Positions 42,290-51,678 of a DNA stretch of 64,000 nt are shown one piece after another. Numbering within the stretch: position 1 is the first letter of the stretch; the number at the start of each line of letters is the position of its first letter. Source of the stretch: Pseudomonas sp. PSE14 (GTDB lineage Bacteria; Pseudomonadota; Gammaproteobacteria; Pseudomonadales; Pseudomonadaceae); contig NZ_CP115669.1 of assembly GCF_029203285.1 (NCBI RefSeq), forward strand, positions 5,518,001 to 5,582,000. The letters are read 5' to 3'. Below the pieces are notes generated by a model. That model was not told the origin of the DNA. It did not search any database and worked only from the letters and a program-made list of their open reading frames with translations. The position numbers and the translations under genes were made by a program.

Positions 42290-43441
42290 TCACAAACAAT
42301 AGTGACGGATCAGGCCGCGCAGCAATTCCACGGTTGGCTCGATACGTTCCAGGGCAAGGTGCTCGTCCGGCTGGTGGGCGCAGGCGATGTCGCCGGGGCC
42401 GAGCACCAGGGTCTGGCAGCCGAGCTGCTGAAGATACGGTGCTTCGGTGCCGAAGGCTACCGCTTCCGCCGAATGTCCGGTGAGACTTTCGGCGATACGC
42501 ACCAGCTCGCTGTCGGCGGCCTCCTCGAAAGGCGGCACGGCCGGGAACAGCGGGCGGTAGTCGAGCTGCACCGCATGGCGCTCGGCAACCGGCCGCAGGC
42601 GCTCGCGAATGGCCTGGCGCAGGGCTTCGGGCTGCATGCCGGGCAGCGGGCGCAGGTCGAACTCCAGGGCGCATTGACCGCAGATGCGGTTGGGGTTGTC
42701 GCCGCCGTGGATGCAGCCGAGGTTGAGCGTCGGCTGCGGCACGCTGAACTGCGGGTTGGCGAACTCGCGCTGCCACTCGCCGCGCAGCACCAGCAGTTCG
42801 CCGATGGCGGCGTGCATGGCCTCCAGCGCGCTGTGGCCCAGGCTCGGGTCGGAGGAATGGCCACTCTGTCCGACGATGTCGATGCGTTCCATCATCACGC
42901 CCTTGTGCAGGCGGATCGGCTTGAGACCGGTCGGCTCGCCAATCACCGCGGCCCGTCCCAGCGGCTGTCCGGCGGCCGCCAGCGCGCGGGCGCCGGCCAT
43001 GGAGCTTTCCTCATCGCAAGTGGCGAGCAGGATCAGCGGTTGCTTGAGCGGCTGTTTCCGGGTGTGGTCCAGCAGGGGCAGAACGGCTTCGATGGCCAGG
43101 GCGAAGAAACCCTTCATGTCGCAGGCGCCCAGGCCGAACCAGCGCCCATCGCGCTCGTCCAGGCGCAGCGGGTCGCTGCTCCACAAGGCTTCGTCATAGG
43201 GCACGGTGTCGGTATGCCCAGCCAGCACCAGCCCGCCGGGGCCGCTGCCCAGCACGGCAATCAGGTTGAACTTGCCCGGCGAGACTTCCTGCAGCTCGCA
43301 GGCGAACCCCAGCTCGTCGAGCCAGCCGGCCAGCCGCTCGACCACCGGCCGGTTCGACTGGTCCAGCGCGGCCTGGGTGCAGCTCACCGACGGCAGCGCG
43401 ATCAGCTCGGCAAAGCGTTGTTTCAGGGGCGGCAACGACAT
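42290..43441 (-). CDS. argE: Acetylornithine deacetylase
   Basis: 383-residue M20-family metallopeptidase that removes the acetyl group from N-acetylornithine. Zinc-binding and catalytic motifs are LAGHTDTVPYD, GACDMKGFFAL and TCDEESSMAGARAL. ATG 43441 (MSLPPLKQRFAELIALPSVS) with GGAGA upstream is the correct start; the longer frame to 43639 runs into the next promoter. It is followed by argA on the same strand after a 154-base gap with no gene. Confidence 0.94.
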   Translation of the reverse strand: MSLPPLKQRFAELIALPSVSCTQAALDQSNRPVVERLAGWLDELGFACELQEVSPGKFNLIAVLGSGPGGLVLAGHTDTVPYDEALWSSDPLRLDERDGRWFGLGACDMKGFFALAIEAVLPLLDHTRKQPLKQPLILLATCDEESSMAGARALAAAGQPLGRAAVIGEPTGLKPIRLHKGVMMERIDIVGQSGHSSDPSLGHSALEAMHAAIGELLVLRGEWQREFANPQFSVPQPTLNLGCIHGGDNPNRICGQCALEFDLRPLPGMQPEALRQAIRERLRPVAERHAVQLDYRPLFPAVPPFEEAADSELVRIAESLTGHSAEAVAFGTEAPYLQQLGCQTLVLGPGDIACAHQPDEHLALERIEPTVELLRGLIRHYCL

Positions 43442-43530
43442 GGTGGTCTCCAAAGGCTTTGTTCCCACTATGGACCATGCCGGCCTGCGGTAAAACCTCG
43501 CGCCGCCCGGCAGGCACACCGAACTCCCTG

Positions 43531-43536
43531 TAAACT
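43531..43536 (+). promoter_or_regulatory. Putative -10 box (TAAACT) for the CYTH-CHAD gene
   Basis: CTGTAAACTGCACACC lies ~80 bases before ATG 43617 in the divergent gap with argE. It is a weak match without a clear -35 box. Confidence 0.3.
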
Positions 43537-43616
43537 GCACACCTTTGACGTCTTTTCCGCGCCCGTCCTCAGGCTTTTCGCCAGACGGACGCAACCGCCC
43601 TGACCCGGACATCGCC

Positions 43617-44981
43617 ATGCAGAAAGAAACCGAAATCAAATTGCGCGCCAGCCGCGAAACCCTCGACGCCCTGCGCGATCACCCGGCACTGAAGAAGCGC
43701 AACAAGTCCGGCTGGGAACCCCGCGAGCTGTTCAACCAGTACTACGACACGCCAACCCGCGAGCTGGCCCGCGCCCGCGTCGCCCTGCGCATGCGCCGCG
43801 ACGGCGAGCAGTTCATCCAGACCCTGAAGACCCGCGGCCAGAGCGTTGCCGGACTGTCCGAGCGCAACGAGTGGGACTGGTATCTGGAGAAGAACAAGCT
43901 CGACCTGAAGAAACTCGACGACCAGTGCTGGCCTGCTGCCCTGGCCGACCTGGACAAGAAGCAGCTCAAGCCGATCTTCAGCACCGACTTCACCCGCCAA
44001 CGCGCCGAGATCGCCTGGGGTCGCGGCAAGACCAAGGTGGTCATCGAGGCCGCGCTGGACCTGGGCAAGGTGGTCGCCGGCAAGCAGGAAGAGGAAATCT
44101 GCGAGCTGGAGCTGGAACTGCGCCAGGGCGAGCCCGCCGCGCTGCTGGAACTGGCGCTGGAGCTGGCCGCCGACCTGCCGCTGATGCCCTGCGACATCAG
44201 CAAGGCCGAGCGCGGCTACCGGCTGTTCGACCCGGCCAGCTACAGCATCCAGCCCGACACCCAGAAGCTGCTGGCGGAAACCCCGCTCGACGGCGCCTTC
44301 GCCGCGCTCGCCTGGGCGCTGCTGGGCAGCAGCCAGCGCCTGGCCGAGCAATACCGCTTCAACGGCCATTGGCGCCTGCTGGAAGACTGGCTGCGCCAGC
44401 TGATGGACCTGCGTGCGCTGCTCGGCAGCCTCGGTCAGGCCGTGCCCCGCGCCACCACCCGTGAGCTGCGCGCCGCCCTCGACGCGCTGATCGCCGACTG
44501 GCTGCCGCGCATCGAGCAGGGTCGCGATGACGAAAGCGTGCGCCAGCAGATGCCGGAGGCCTTCCGCGAGGAACTGGCCAACACCCGCTGGGGCCAGTTC
44601 TCCCTGAGCACCTCCAGCTGGCTGTTGGCCAAGGCCTGGACTGCCGGGCGTAACGAGCGCGCCAATCGCCTGGGCGGCGCGGCGGTCGGCAAGTGGCTGC
44701 TGCGCATGCTCGCCGAAGAGGCCCAGGCCATGCCGCTGCAACGCGCCCAGCAACTGCCCGAGGTGCTCGCCGACCAACTGCCGCGCCTGCAGCGCATGCT
44801 GGTCTGGCTGCGCCCGGCGCGCGGCGTGCTGGAGCTACCGGAAACCGACCGCCTGTACGGCGAGCTGGCCAAGCTGGAAGAGCTGCTGGCCGGCCCGGAC
44901 GCCGAGGGTCGCCTGGATGCCCTGGCGGCCCAGGCCCATACTGTGCTGACCCTCAAGCCGTGGAAGGCGCTTTTGAAATAA
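43617..44981 (+). CDS. CYTH-CHAD domain protein (inorganic triphosphatase-like)
   Basis: 454-residue protein with an N-terminal CYTH domain (residues ~1-200; EIKLRAS is the ExExK-type signature, with ALRMRRDGEQFIQTLKT following) and a C-terminal helical CHAD domain with conserved histidine/lysine-rich helices. YgiF of E. coli with this architecture hydrolyses inorganic triphosphate; CHAD domains bind polyphosphate. The same activity is likely. It is followed 58 bases later by the secretion-type ATPase gene, as in P. aeruginosa. Confidence 0.88.
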   Translation: MQKETEIKLRASRETLDALRDHPALKKRNKSGWEPRELFNQYYDTPTRELARARVALRMRRDGEQFIQTLKTRGQSVAGLSERNEWDWYLEKNKLDLKKLDDQCWPAALADLDKKQLKPIFSTDFTRQRAEIAWGRGKTKVVIEAALDLGKVVAGKQEEEICELELELRQGEPAALLELALELAADLPLMPCDISKAERGYRLFDPASYSIQPDTQKLLAETPLDGAFAALAWALLGSSQRLAEQYRFNGHWRLLEDWLRQLMDLRALLGSLGQAVPRATTRELRAALDALIADWLPRIEQGRDDESVRQQMPEAFREELANTRWGQFSLSTSSWLLAKAWTAGRNERANRLGGAAVGKWLLRMLAEEAQAMPLQRAQQLPEVLADQLPRLQRMLVWLRPARGVLELPETDRLYGELAKLEELLAGPDAEGRLDALAAQAHTVLTLKPWKALLK

Positions 44982-45039
44982 GCTTCAGACGAGCTGCGTG
45001 CCCGGCCCGTAGCTCTCACCACGACCAACAGGAGTTCCG

Positions 45040-46824
45040 ATGTCCGCCTATGCCCCATCCGCCCAGGACCGTTTGCTCGATCTGGGCGACATCCTGCGCG
45101 AACTGGTGAGCCAGGGCCGCGTGGCCCAGGATGACGCCGAGCAGTGCCTGGCGATCCGCCGCAGCGCGGTGAACAACCAGCAGCACCCGCTGGAGTTCCT
45201 CGCCGCGCAGCAGATCGAGGATCGCCAGCGCTGCGGGCGCAAGCTCGACCTCGACGCCCTGGTGCACTGGCTGGCGGACTACAGCGGACAACCCTACCTG
45301 CGCATCGACCCGCTGAAGATCGACGTCGCCGCAGTCACCCCGCTGATGTCCTACGCCTTCGCCCAGCGCCACCAGATCCTCGCGGTGGCCGTGGCGCCGG
45401 ACGAAGTCACCATCGCCAGCGCGCAGCCCTTCGTGCAGGCCTGGGAAAGCAACCTCATCCACGTGCTCAAGCGCCCGATCAAGCGCGTGGTCGCCAGCCC
45501 CACCGACATCCAGCGCTTCACCGTGGAGTTCTACCGGCTGGCCAAATCGGTCAGCGGGGCGACCGCCAAGGACCAGAAGATCAGCGGCGTGGGCAACTTC
45601 GAGCAGTTGCTCAACCTGGGCGCGGCGGACCAGGAACCCGATGCCAACGACGCGCACATCGTCACCATCGTCGACTGGCTGTTCCAGTACGCCTTCCAGC
45701 AGCGCGCCAGCGATATCCACATCGAGCCGCGCCGTGAACAGGGCACGGTGCGCTTCCGCATCGACGGCGTGCTGCACAACGTCTACCAGTTCCCGCCACA
45801 GGTCACCATGGCGGTGGTCAGCCGCCTGAAATCCCTGGGCCGCATGAACGTCGCCGAGAAGCGCAAGCCGCAGGACGGCCGGGTGAAGACCAAGACCCCG
45901 GACGGCGCCGAGGTGGAGCTGCGCCTGTCGACGCTGCCCACGGCCTTCGGCGAGAAGATGGTGATGCGTATCTTCGACCCCGAGGTGCTGCTCAAGACCT
46001 TCGACCAGCTCGGCTTCTCGCCGGACGACCTGCGCCGCTGGCAGAGCATGACCAGCCAGCCCAACGGCATCATCCTGGTCACCGGCCCGACCGGCTCGGG
46101 CAAGACCACCACGCTCTACACCACGCTCAAGCAACTGGCCACCGACGAGGTGAACGTCTGCACCATCGAGGACCCGATCGAGATGATCGAGCCCTCGTTC
46201 AACCAGATGCAGGTGCAGCACAACATCGAGCTGACCTTCGCCAGCGGCGTGCGCGCCCTGCTGCGCCAGGACCCGGACATCATCATGGTCGGCGAGATCC
46301 GCGACCTGGAGACCGCCGAGATGGCGATCCAGGCGGCGCTCACCGGCCACCTGGTGCTCTCCACCCTGCACACCAACGACTCGCCCACCGCCATCACCCG
46401 TCTGCTCGAACTGGGCGTGCCCTACTACCTGATCCGCGCCACCGTGCTCGGGGTCATGGCCCAGCGTCTGGTGCGCACCCTCTGCCCGCACTGCAAGGAG
46501 CCGATGGAGCTGAACGAGGCGGACTGGCAGGAACTGACCCGGCCGTGGAACGCCCCGCTGCCGACCAACGCCCATCGCGCCGTCGGCTGCCTGGAGTGCC
46601 GCGACACCGGCTACCGCGGCCGCGCCGGGGTCTACGAGATCATGCTGCTGAGCGAAACCGTGAAGGAGCAGATCAGCGCGGATACCGACCTGATCCCGCT
46701 GCGCCGCCAGGCCTTCAAGGAAGGCATGCGCAGCCTGCGCCTGTCCGGCGCGCAGAAGGTCGCCGCCGGGCTGACCACCATCGAGGAAGTGCTCCGCGTC
46801 ACGCCGCAGAGCGAACAGAAGTGA
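45040..46824 (+). CDS. GspE/PilB-family ATPase
   Basis: 594-residue secretion/pilus-type hexameric ATPase. It has an N-terminal MshEN-like domain (DYSGQPYLRIDPLKIDVAAV), Walker A GPTGSGKTT, the Asp box, Walker B RQDPDIIMVGEIRD, the His box LSTLHTNDSPTAITRLLELG and a CxxC pair of zinc sites (CPHC and CLEC). No pilus or type II secretion genes lie alongside, so it is an orphan ATPase that may assist surface-structure assembly encoded elsewhere. It ends before a family 2 repeat. Confidence 0.9.
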   Translation: MSAYAPSAQDRLLDLGDILRELVSQGRVAQDDAEQCLAIRRSAVNNQQHPLEFLAAQQIEDRQRCGRKLDLDALVHWLADYSGQPYLRIDPLKIDVAAVTPLMSYAFAQRHQILAVAVAPDEVTIASAQPFVQAWESNLIHVLKRPIKRVVASPTDIQRFTVEFYRLAKSVSGATAKDQKISGVGNFEQLLNLGAADQEPDANDAHIVTIVDWLFQYAFQQRASDIHIEPRREQGTVRFRIDGVLHNVYQFPPQVTMAVVSRLKSLGRMNVAEKRKPQDGRVKTKTPDGAEVELRLSTLPTAFGEKMVMRIFDPEVLLKTFDQLGFSPDDLRRWQSMTSQPNGIILVTGPTGSGKTTTLYTTLKQLATDEVNVCTIEDPIEMIEPSFNQMQVQHNIELTFASGVRALLRQDPDIIMVGEIRDLETAEMAIQAALTGHLVLSTLHTNDSPTAITRLLELGVPYYLIRATVLGVMAQRLVRTLCPHCKEPMELNEADWQELTRPWNAPLPTNAHRAVGCLECRDTGYRGRAGVYEIMLLSETVKEQISADTDLIPLRRQAFKEGMRSLRLSGAQKVAAGLTTIEEVLRVTPQSEQK

Positions 46825-46860
46825 GGCCGCCCCGGCTGCGCGACGAGGCGCGCGGGTTGC

Positions 46861-46990
46861 CGTAGGGCGTACAACCGTTCGCGGTTGTACGCCGATACAC
46901 AGGCCCCTGTCGCGGCTCCGGGGCCGATCTCGGAGCGCGCTGAAACCCAGGCCAATCGGCGTATCACGCGGAGCGTCATACGCCCTACGA
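46861..46990. repeat. Composite palindromic repeat (family 2), copy 2
   Basis: Begins CGTAGGGCGTACAACC-GTTCGC-GGTTGTACGCC (palindrome 46866-46893) and ends GGCGTATCACGC-GGAGCGTCATACGCCCTACG. It matches the reverse complement of 4154-4284 at both ends. No gene lies in this gap. Confidence 0.75.
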
Positions 46991-46995
46991 AAAGC

Positions 46996-47021
46996 AAAAA
47001 GCCGCCCGAGGGCGGCTTTTT
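46996..47021. terminator. Bidirectional terminator before lgt
   Basis: AAAAAGCCGCCC GA GGGCGGCTTTTT between the convergent ATPase gene and lgt. Confidence 0.93.
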
Positions 47022-47035
47022 CATTCAGGCGAAGC

Positions 47036-47836
47036 TCAGTTCGCCGCCGGCTGCGCCGGTGCACGGCGGTAGGCCCAGACCATCAGCGCGATGCCACCGA
47101 GGACCATCGGCACGCACAGAACCTGGCCCATGGTCAGCCAGCCCCAGGCCAGGTAGCCCAGCTGGGCGTCCGGCACGCGGACGAACTCGACGATGAAGCG
47201 GAAGATGCCGTAGCACAGCACGAACAGGCCGGAGACCGAGGCGGTCGGGCGCGGCTTGCGGGTGAACAGCCAGAGGATGACGAACAGCGCCACGCCTTCC
47301 AGGGCGAACTGGTACAGCTGCGACGGATGGCGCGGCTCCGGGCCGCCGGTGGGGAAGACCATCGCCCACGGCACGTCGGTCACCTTGCCCCACAGCTCGC
47401 CGTTGATGAAGTTGCCGATACGTCCGGCACCCAGGCCGATCGGCACCAGCGGCGCGATCAGGTCCATCAGCTGGAAGAAGCTCTTGTTGTTGCGCTTGCC
47501 GAACCACCAGGTCGCCAGCATCACGCCGATCAGCCCGCCGTGGAACGACATGCCGCCCTTCCACACCTCGAAGATCAGCGTCGGATTGGCGATGTACTCG
47601 TCCAGGTTGTAGAACAGCACGTAGCCCAGGCGTCCCCCCAGGACCACGCCGCACGCCACCCAAAACACCAGGTCGGAGAGCTTCTCCTTGGTCCAGGTCG
47701 GGTCGAACTGGTGGAGCTTGCGCGACGCCAGCAGCCATGCACCACCGATGCCGATCAGGTACATCAGGCCGTACCAGTGGATTTTCAGCGGCCCGAGCGC
47801 GACGGCAACCGGGTCGATCTGTGGATAAGGCAGCAT
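47036..47836 (-). CDS. lgt: Prolipoprotein diacylglyceryl transferase
   Basis: 266-residue inner-membrane enzyme that attaches diacylglycerol to the lipobox cysteine of prolipoproteins, the first step of lipoprotein maturation. The Lgt signature [13 protein letters not shown] is at residues 138-150 and the conserved His99 lies in [10 protein letters not shown]; about seven hydrophobic helices are visible. It lies 19 bases downstream of the TauE/SafE gene, as in P. aeruginosa, but thyA, normally next, is absent here. Confidence 0.96.
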   Translation of the reverse strand: MLPYPQIDPVAVALGPLKIHWYGLMYLIGIGGAWLLASRKLHQFDPTWTKEKLSDLVFWVACGVVLGGRLGYVLFYNLDEYIANPTLIFEVWKGGMSFHGGLIGVMLATWWFGKRNNKSFFQLMDLIAPLVPIGLGAGRIGNFINGELWGKVTDVPWAMVFPTGGPEPRHPSQLYQFALEGVALFVILWLFTRKPRPTASVSGLFVLCYGIFRFIVEFVRVPDAQLGYLAWGWLTMGQVLCVPMVLGGIALMVWAYRRAPAQPAAN

Positions 47837-47855
47837 CCGCTTCTCCTAGCAGGAA

Positions 47856-48638
47856 TCAGATCAGGAAACTCAGCCCCACGCTGAACAGCAGCAGGGCGAA
47901 CAGGCGCTTCAGGACTTTCGCCGGCAGGCGGTGCGCCAGCCGCGCCCCGATGCGCGCGAAGAACATGCTGGCCAGGGCAATGCCCACCAGCGCCGGCAGG
48001 TAGACGAAACCGACGCTCATTTCCGGCAGCTTGGCGTTGTGCCAGCCGACGACGATGAACGATATCGCACCGGCGATGGCAATCGGCAGTCCGCAGGCGG
48101 ACGAAGTCGCAACCGCCTGTTGCATGGAGACGCCACGCCAGGACAGGAAAGGCACGGTCAGCGAGCCGCCGCCGATGCCGAAGATCGCCGAGGCCCAACC
48201 GATCACCCCACCGGCGACGCCCAGGCCGACGCGCCCAGGCAGCTCGCCGCCGCCCTTGGGCTGCAGGCCCAGCGCCATCTGGATCGACACCAGGATGGCG
48301 AAGACCCCGATGATCTTCTGCAGCACGTGCCCCTGGATCTTCGAGGCGGTGAGCGCGCCCAAGGCACTGCCCACCAGGATACCCACGGTCATCCAGAGGA
48401 ATAGCCGCCAGCGCACCGCGCCACGGCGGTGATGCTCGAGGACCGAGTTGGTCGAGGTGAAGATGATGGTCGCCAGCGACGTGCCGACCGCCATCTGCGT
48501 CAGTACATCGGCCGAGAAACCGTGGGCGCTGAAGCTGTACACCAGCACCGGAACGATGATCAGCCCGCCGCCGACCCCGAAAAGGCCGGCCAGCACACCG
48601 GCACAGGCGCCTAGCACCAGGTAGAGCACGAACTCCAT
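47856..48638 (-). CDS. TauE/SafE-family sulfite/anion permease
   Basis: 260-residue membrane protein with about eight helices and the duplicated glycine-rich motif of the TauE/SafE (DUF81) family: LGACAGVLAGLFGVGGGLIIVPVL at the N-terminus and GGVIGWASAIFGIGGGSLTVPFL in the middle. Family members export sulfite or organosulfur compounds; the substrate is not known. It forms an operon with lgt and is intact, although the conjugation operon begins only 76 bases upstream. Confidence 0.88.
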   Translation of the reverse strand: MEFVLYLVLGACAGVLAGLFGVGGGLIIVPVLVYSFSAHGFSADVLTQMAVGTSLATIIFTSTNSVLEHHRRGAVRWRLFLWMTVGILVGSALGALTASKIQGHVLQKIIGVFAILVSIQMALGLQPKGGGELPGRVGLGVAGGVIGWASAIFGIGGGSLTVPFLSWRGVSMQQAVATSSACGLPIAIAGAISFIVVGWHNAKLPEMSVGFVYLPALVGIALASMFFARIGARLAHRLPAKVLKRLFALLLFSVGLSFLI

Positions 48639-48714
48639 GGGGCAACCTTCGTGGAAAAATCACCATGGTACCCAAAATGCTCGGCCGGCGGCAGACGCCG
48701 GACCGACGACCGGG
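48639..48714. other. Left junction of the conjugation locus
   Basis: 76 bases between the TauE/SafE start and the traF stop. I see no tRNA, integrase site or obvious direct repeat, so the actual attachment site is not identified. Confidence 0.4.
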
Positions 48715-49254
48715 CTAGTCGCGCGACCGGTTCCAGACCAGCCAGGGCCTGACCACCTCGCCCAGCTGCGTCTGCGGCACCGCACCAAAGTAACGGCCGT
48801 CGAAGGACAGCCGGCTGTAATCGGAGAGCATCAGCACCTCTCCGCTTCCCAACCGGAAGTGCTGCGCTTGCGGATGCGGCATGCTCCGACCAGCCGGGTC
48901 GCGCTGCAACGGCTGGCTACGCCGCTGCAGCTCGCCGTTGACGCTGACGCCCTCCGGGGCGATGAGCACCTCGTCCCCGGATACCGCGACCAGGCGCTTG
49001 AGCAGGCGCATGTAACCGCCCGGGCATGTCCCGCTGCTCAGGTACCCGCGCTCGTGGGCCAGTCGGAATATCTCCTGCTGCGGCGGGCAGAACAGTACCA
49101 GGTCGCCCTTTTCGGGCACCTTCTCAACCACCCAGTAGATGCCCGGTGGAAAGCTGCTGGTGGTGTTGATCCGGGCCCCGGCCAGCAGCACCAGCGGCAA
49201 GGCGCAGAAGGCCAGGATGGCCAGCGCCGCGGCCAGACTCAGCGGTCGTTTCAT
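48715..49254 (-). CDS. traF: Conjugative transfer signal peptidase TraF
   Basis: 179-residue S26-type serine peptidase anchored by one N-terminal helix. In IncP plasmids TraF cleaves and cyclises the TrbC pilin. Catalytic residues fit the RP4 enzyme: Ser34 in NTTSSFPPGIYW, Lys86 in RLLKRLVAVSGD and Asp152 in SFDGRYFG. Its ATG overlaps the traG stop by four bases. It is the last gene of the operon. TrbC itself would lie beyond the right edge. Confidence 0.92.
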   Translation of the reverse strand: MKRPLSLAAALAILAFCALPLVLLAGARINTTSSFPPGIYWVVEKVPEKGDLVLFCPPQQEIFRLAHERGYLSSGTCPGGYMRLLKRLVAVSGDEVLIAPEGVSVNGELQRRSQPLQRDPAGRSMPHPQAQHFRLGSGEVLMLSDYSRLSFDGRYFGAVPQTQLGEVVRPWLVWNRSRD

Positions 49255-51089
49255 GCGTGCGACGCCGCCCCACGCAGGTCGATGGTGCGATCGCTTTCAC
49301 GCGGCGCCGGCACCTTGGCCCGCGCCAGGAACACCGGGTCCTGGAAGTACAGCGGCTGCTTGCCGTAGAAGGCGGGATAACCGGCGCAATACACCACCAT
49401 GTCGCCCGCCTCCTGGATGTTGCCCTGGCTGTCCTTGCGCGGACCGGGCATGCGCAGCGCCTCGTCGGTGGTCAGCAGCGGACGCTGGACTTCCTGGAGA
49501 GTGCGCGACACCTGGCCGAGCAGTGCGCTGGAACGCCTGCCACTGGTGGTGATCTGCTCCTTGACGATGGTGGTCTGGCCGGTGAGCTTGGACAGGTGCT
49601 CCGCCGTCTCCACCCGGTTCGGTGGATAGGCGTTCTGGATGTGGCAGTTGGAGGTGATGCTCTCGTTCTGCCCGTAGAACTCCTGCAGTTGCGACAGGTC
49701 CTGGACGATCAGGTAGCACTTGATGCCGTAGCCGGCGACGAAGGCCAGCGACTCTTGCATGATGTCCAGCTTGCCGAGGCTGGGGAACTCGTCGAGCATC
49801 ATCAGCAGCCGGTGCTTGTAGTGCGCCTTGGGCCGGCCGTTCTCGAAGTCCATCTTGTCCGCCAGCAGACGCACGATCATGTTCACCAGTATCCGGACCA
49901 GCGGGCGCAGGCGCGCCTTGTCGTTGGGCTGGGTGATGATGAACAGGCTCAGCGGGTCGTCATGGTTCATCAGGTCGCGGATCTTGAACTCCGAGCGGCT
50001 GACGTTGCGCGCCACGATCGGGTCGCGGAACAGCGACAGGTAGGACTTGGCGGTGGACAGCACCGAGCCGGCCTCCTCCGCTGGGCGGTCGAGCATGTCC
50101 CGCGCGGCGGAGCCCACCAGCGGGTGGTTCTCGCCGTTGAGGTGGCCGTAGTGGGTCATCTCCTGCCAGAGCTCGGCGATCGGCCGCGAAGGGTCGGCCA
50201 GCATGGCATCCAGCGCCGGCAGGCTGGCCACGCCGCCCTCGTCCAGCGAGCGATAGCACAGGTGCAGGATGCAGCCGACCAGCATGGCCTGGGAGGTCTT
50301 CTGCCAGTGATCGTTGAGGCCCTTGCCATCCGGATCGACGATCAGGGTCGCGAGGTTCTGCACGTCGCCGACTTCAAACTCGGTGCCCAGGCGGATTTCT
50401 TCCAGAGGGTTCCAGCCCACGCAGCCCTGCGCGGTGGCCGGCTCGAAGCGCAGCACCCGGTTGCCGGCGTGCTGCTGTCGCCAGCCGGCAGTCAGGGCCC
50501 AGAGTTCGCCTTTGAGGTCGGTGATCACCGCGCTGTGCTTCCACGACAGCAAGGTCGGGATCACCAGGCCGACCCCCTTGCCGCTGCGCGTCGGGGCAAA
50601 GGTCAGGATGTGCTCCGGACCGTTGTGGCGCAGGTAGTGAAGCTTGTTGCGCTTGTCCAGCCAGGCGCCGACATAGACGCCCTCGTCGGCCAGCAGTCCG
50701 GCGTTCTCGATGTCCTTGCGCTCGCCCCAGCGCGCCGAGCCGTGGAGGAACGCATTGGCGGAGGCGGTATTGCGCTGGATCAGGCGGACGATCACCAGCG
50801 CCATCATTCCGGCGGCCGTGACCAACACGCCGAGCGAGCCGGCCCGCAGCAGCGCGTCCTGGTACTGATCCGCCCATTTTGCAGCCCAAACAAGGATCAT
50901 CCAGGGCGCGTAGACACCGCCCAGGTTGCCGCCCAGCGCCGGGTGCTCGCCATACAGGTAGGCGAAGTACTGCGTGGCCGTCGCCAGCCCCGCCAGCAGG
51001 AAAAGGATTGCCAGCAAGGCCTGCCAGCCACTGCCGCCACTGCGCGCGCCCCCGCGAACCTGCGGGCCGACGGCATTGTTGTGTTTCAT
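49251..51089 (-). CDS. traG: Type IV coupling protein TraG (VirD4)
   Basis: 612-residue inner-membrane ATPase that delivers the relaxosome and other substrates to the T4SS channel. Two N-terminal membrane helices (WQALLAILFLLAGLATATQYF, AGSLGVLVTAAGMMALVIVRLI), Walker A APTRSGKG at residues 165-172 and Walker B LLMMLDEFPSLG are visible. SRSEFKIRDLM and YPPNRVETAEHLSKLTG are TraG-specific. ATG 51089 (MKHNNAVGPQ) is preferred; a longer frame to 51158 has no ribosome binding site. This is the component that would select protein effectors. Confidence 0.95.
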   Translation of the reverse strand: MKHNNAVGPQVRGGARSGGSGWQALLAILFLLAGLATATQYFAYLYGEHPALGGNLGGVYAPWMILVWAAKWADQYQDALLRAGSLGVLVTAAGMMALVIVRLIQRNTASANAFLHGSARWGERKDIENAGLLADEGVYVGAWLDKRNKLHYLRHNGPEHILTFAPTRSGKGVGLVIPTLLSWKHSAVITDLKGELWALTAGWRQQHAGNRVLRFEPATAQGCVGWNPLEEIRLGTEFEVGDVQNLATLIVDPDGKGLNDHWQKTSQAMLVGCILHLCYRSLDEGGVASLPALDAMLADPSRPIAELWQEMTHYGHLNGENHPLVGSAARDMLDRPAEEAGSVLSTAKSYLSLFRDPIVARNVSRSEFKIRDLMNHDDPLSLFIITQPNDKARLRPLVRILVNMIVRLLADKMDFENGRPKAHYKHRLLMMLDEFPSLGKLDIMQESLAFVAGYGIKCYLIVQDLSQLQEFYGQNESITSNCHIQNAYPPNRVETAEHLSKLTGQTTIVKEQITTSGRRSSALLGQVSRTLQEVQRPLLTTDEALRMPGPRKDSQGNIQEAGDMVVYCAGYPAFYGKQPLYFQDPVFLARAKVPAPRESDRTIDLRGAASHA

Positions 51090-51123
51090 GGGTTCGCTCC
51101 GTGAACGAAGTGGAATAGGGGAT

Positions 51124-51678
51124 TCAGGGCGAGGACGTGCGCGAGCGCCCAATTTCATTGGTATGAGTGCGCCGCTGCGACTCCGTCAGCTCCCGCTCGG
51201 CCTGGCGCTGCAGGCTCCACTGCTCGGCCAGCTCAGGCTGCTCGGCACGCAATCGGCGAGCTGCCAGCTCCTCCAGGTGCGGGGTGTACAGCCCCATGCC
51301 ATGGTGCAGGTCCTGCACACGCTCCAATCGGCTCTGCAAATCCAGCAGGCGAGCCTGGCAACGCTCATTGTTCTGCTGCCAGGCTGCGCGGGCGGAAGGC
51401 ATGGCCAGCCAGCCGGGGCGCACCGACAGGCTCTGCTGCAACTGAGCCTGCTGACGCTCCACCAGGGTTTCCAGGCGCTGCTCCAGCGCCTGGGCCTGCT
51501 CGGCCTTCTGCTCCACGTACTCGCCCAATGCCTGGTTGTAACGCGCCTGCAGCGGGCTGCCCTCCAGTAGCGCGCTCTGCTCGCTGGCCAGCGCCCGGGC
51601 CTGGGCTTCCAGCGCCAGGCCATCATCACCGGACGGCGACTTTATCTTCGAAGAATCATCCATGGAGTCATGCTTCAT
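51124..51678 (-). CDS. Coiled-coil protein of unknown function
   Basis: 184-residue, highly charged, Gln/Glu/Ala-rich protein predicted to be almost all coiled coil (ALGEYVEQKAEQAQALEQRLETLVERQQAQLQQ; LLDLQSRLERVQDLHHG). There is no signal peptide or membrane segment and a disordered N-terminus. ATG 51678 overlaps the traX stop by four bases, so it is coupled to the operon; an internal ATG (51663) is also possible. I do not recognise the family. Its place between traX and traG suggests an accessory factor, possibly for substrate recruitment to TraG. Confidence 0.72.
   Translation of the reverse strand: MKHDSMDDSSKIKSPSGDDGLALEAQARALASEQSALLEGSPLQARYNQALGEYVEQKAEQAQALEQRLETLVERQQAQLQQSLSVRPGWLAMPSARAAWQQNNERCQARLLDLQSRLERVQDLHHGMGLYTPHLEELAARRLRAEQPELAEQWSLQRQAERELTESQRRTHTNEIGRSRTSSP

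Noticed and set aside
48639..48714. tRNA or att site at the left end of the conjugation locus
   Set aside because: No cloverleaf, CCA end or recognisable direct repeat in these 76 bases.
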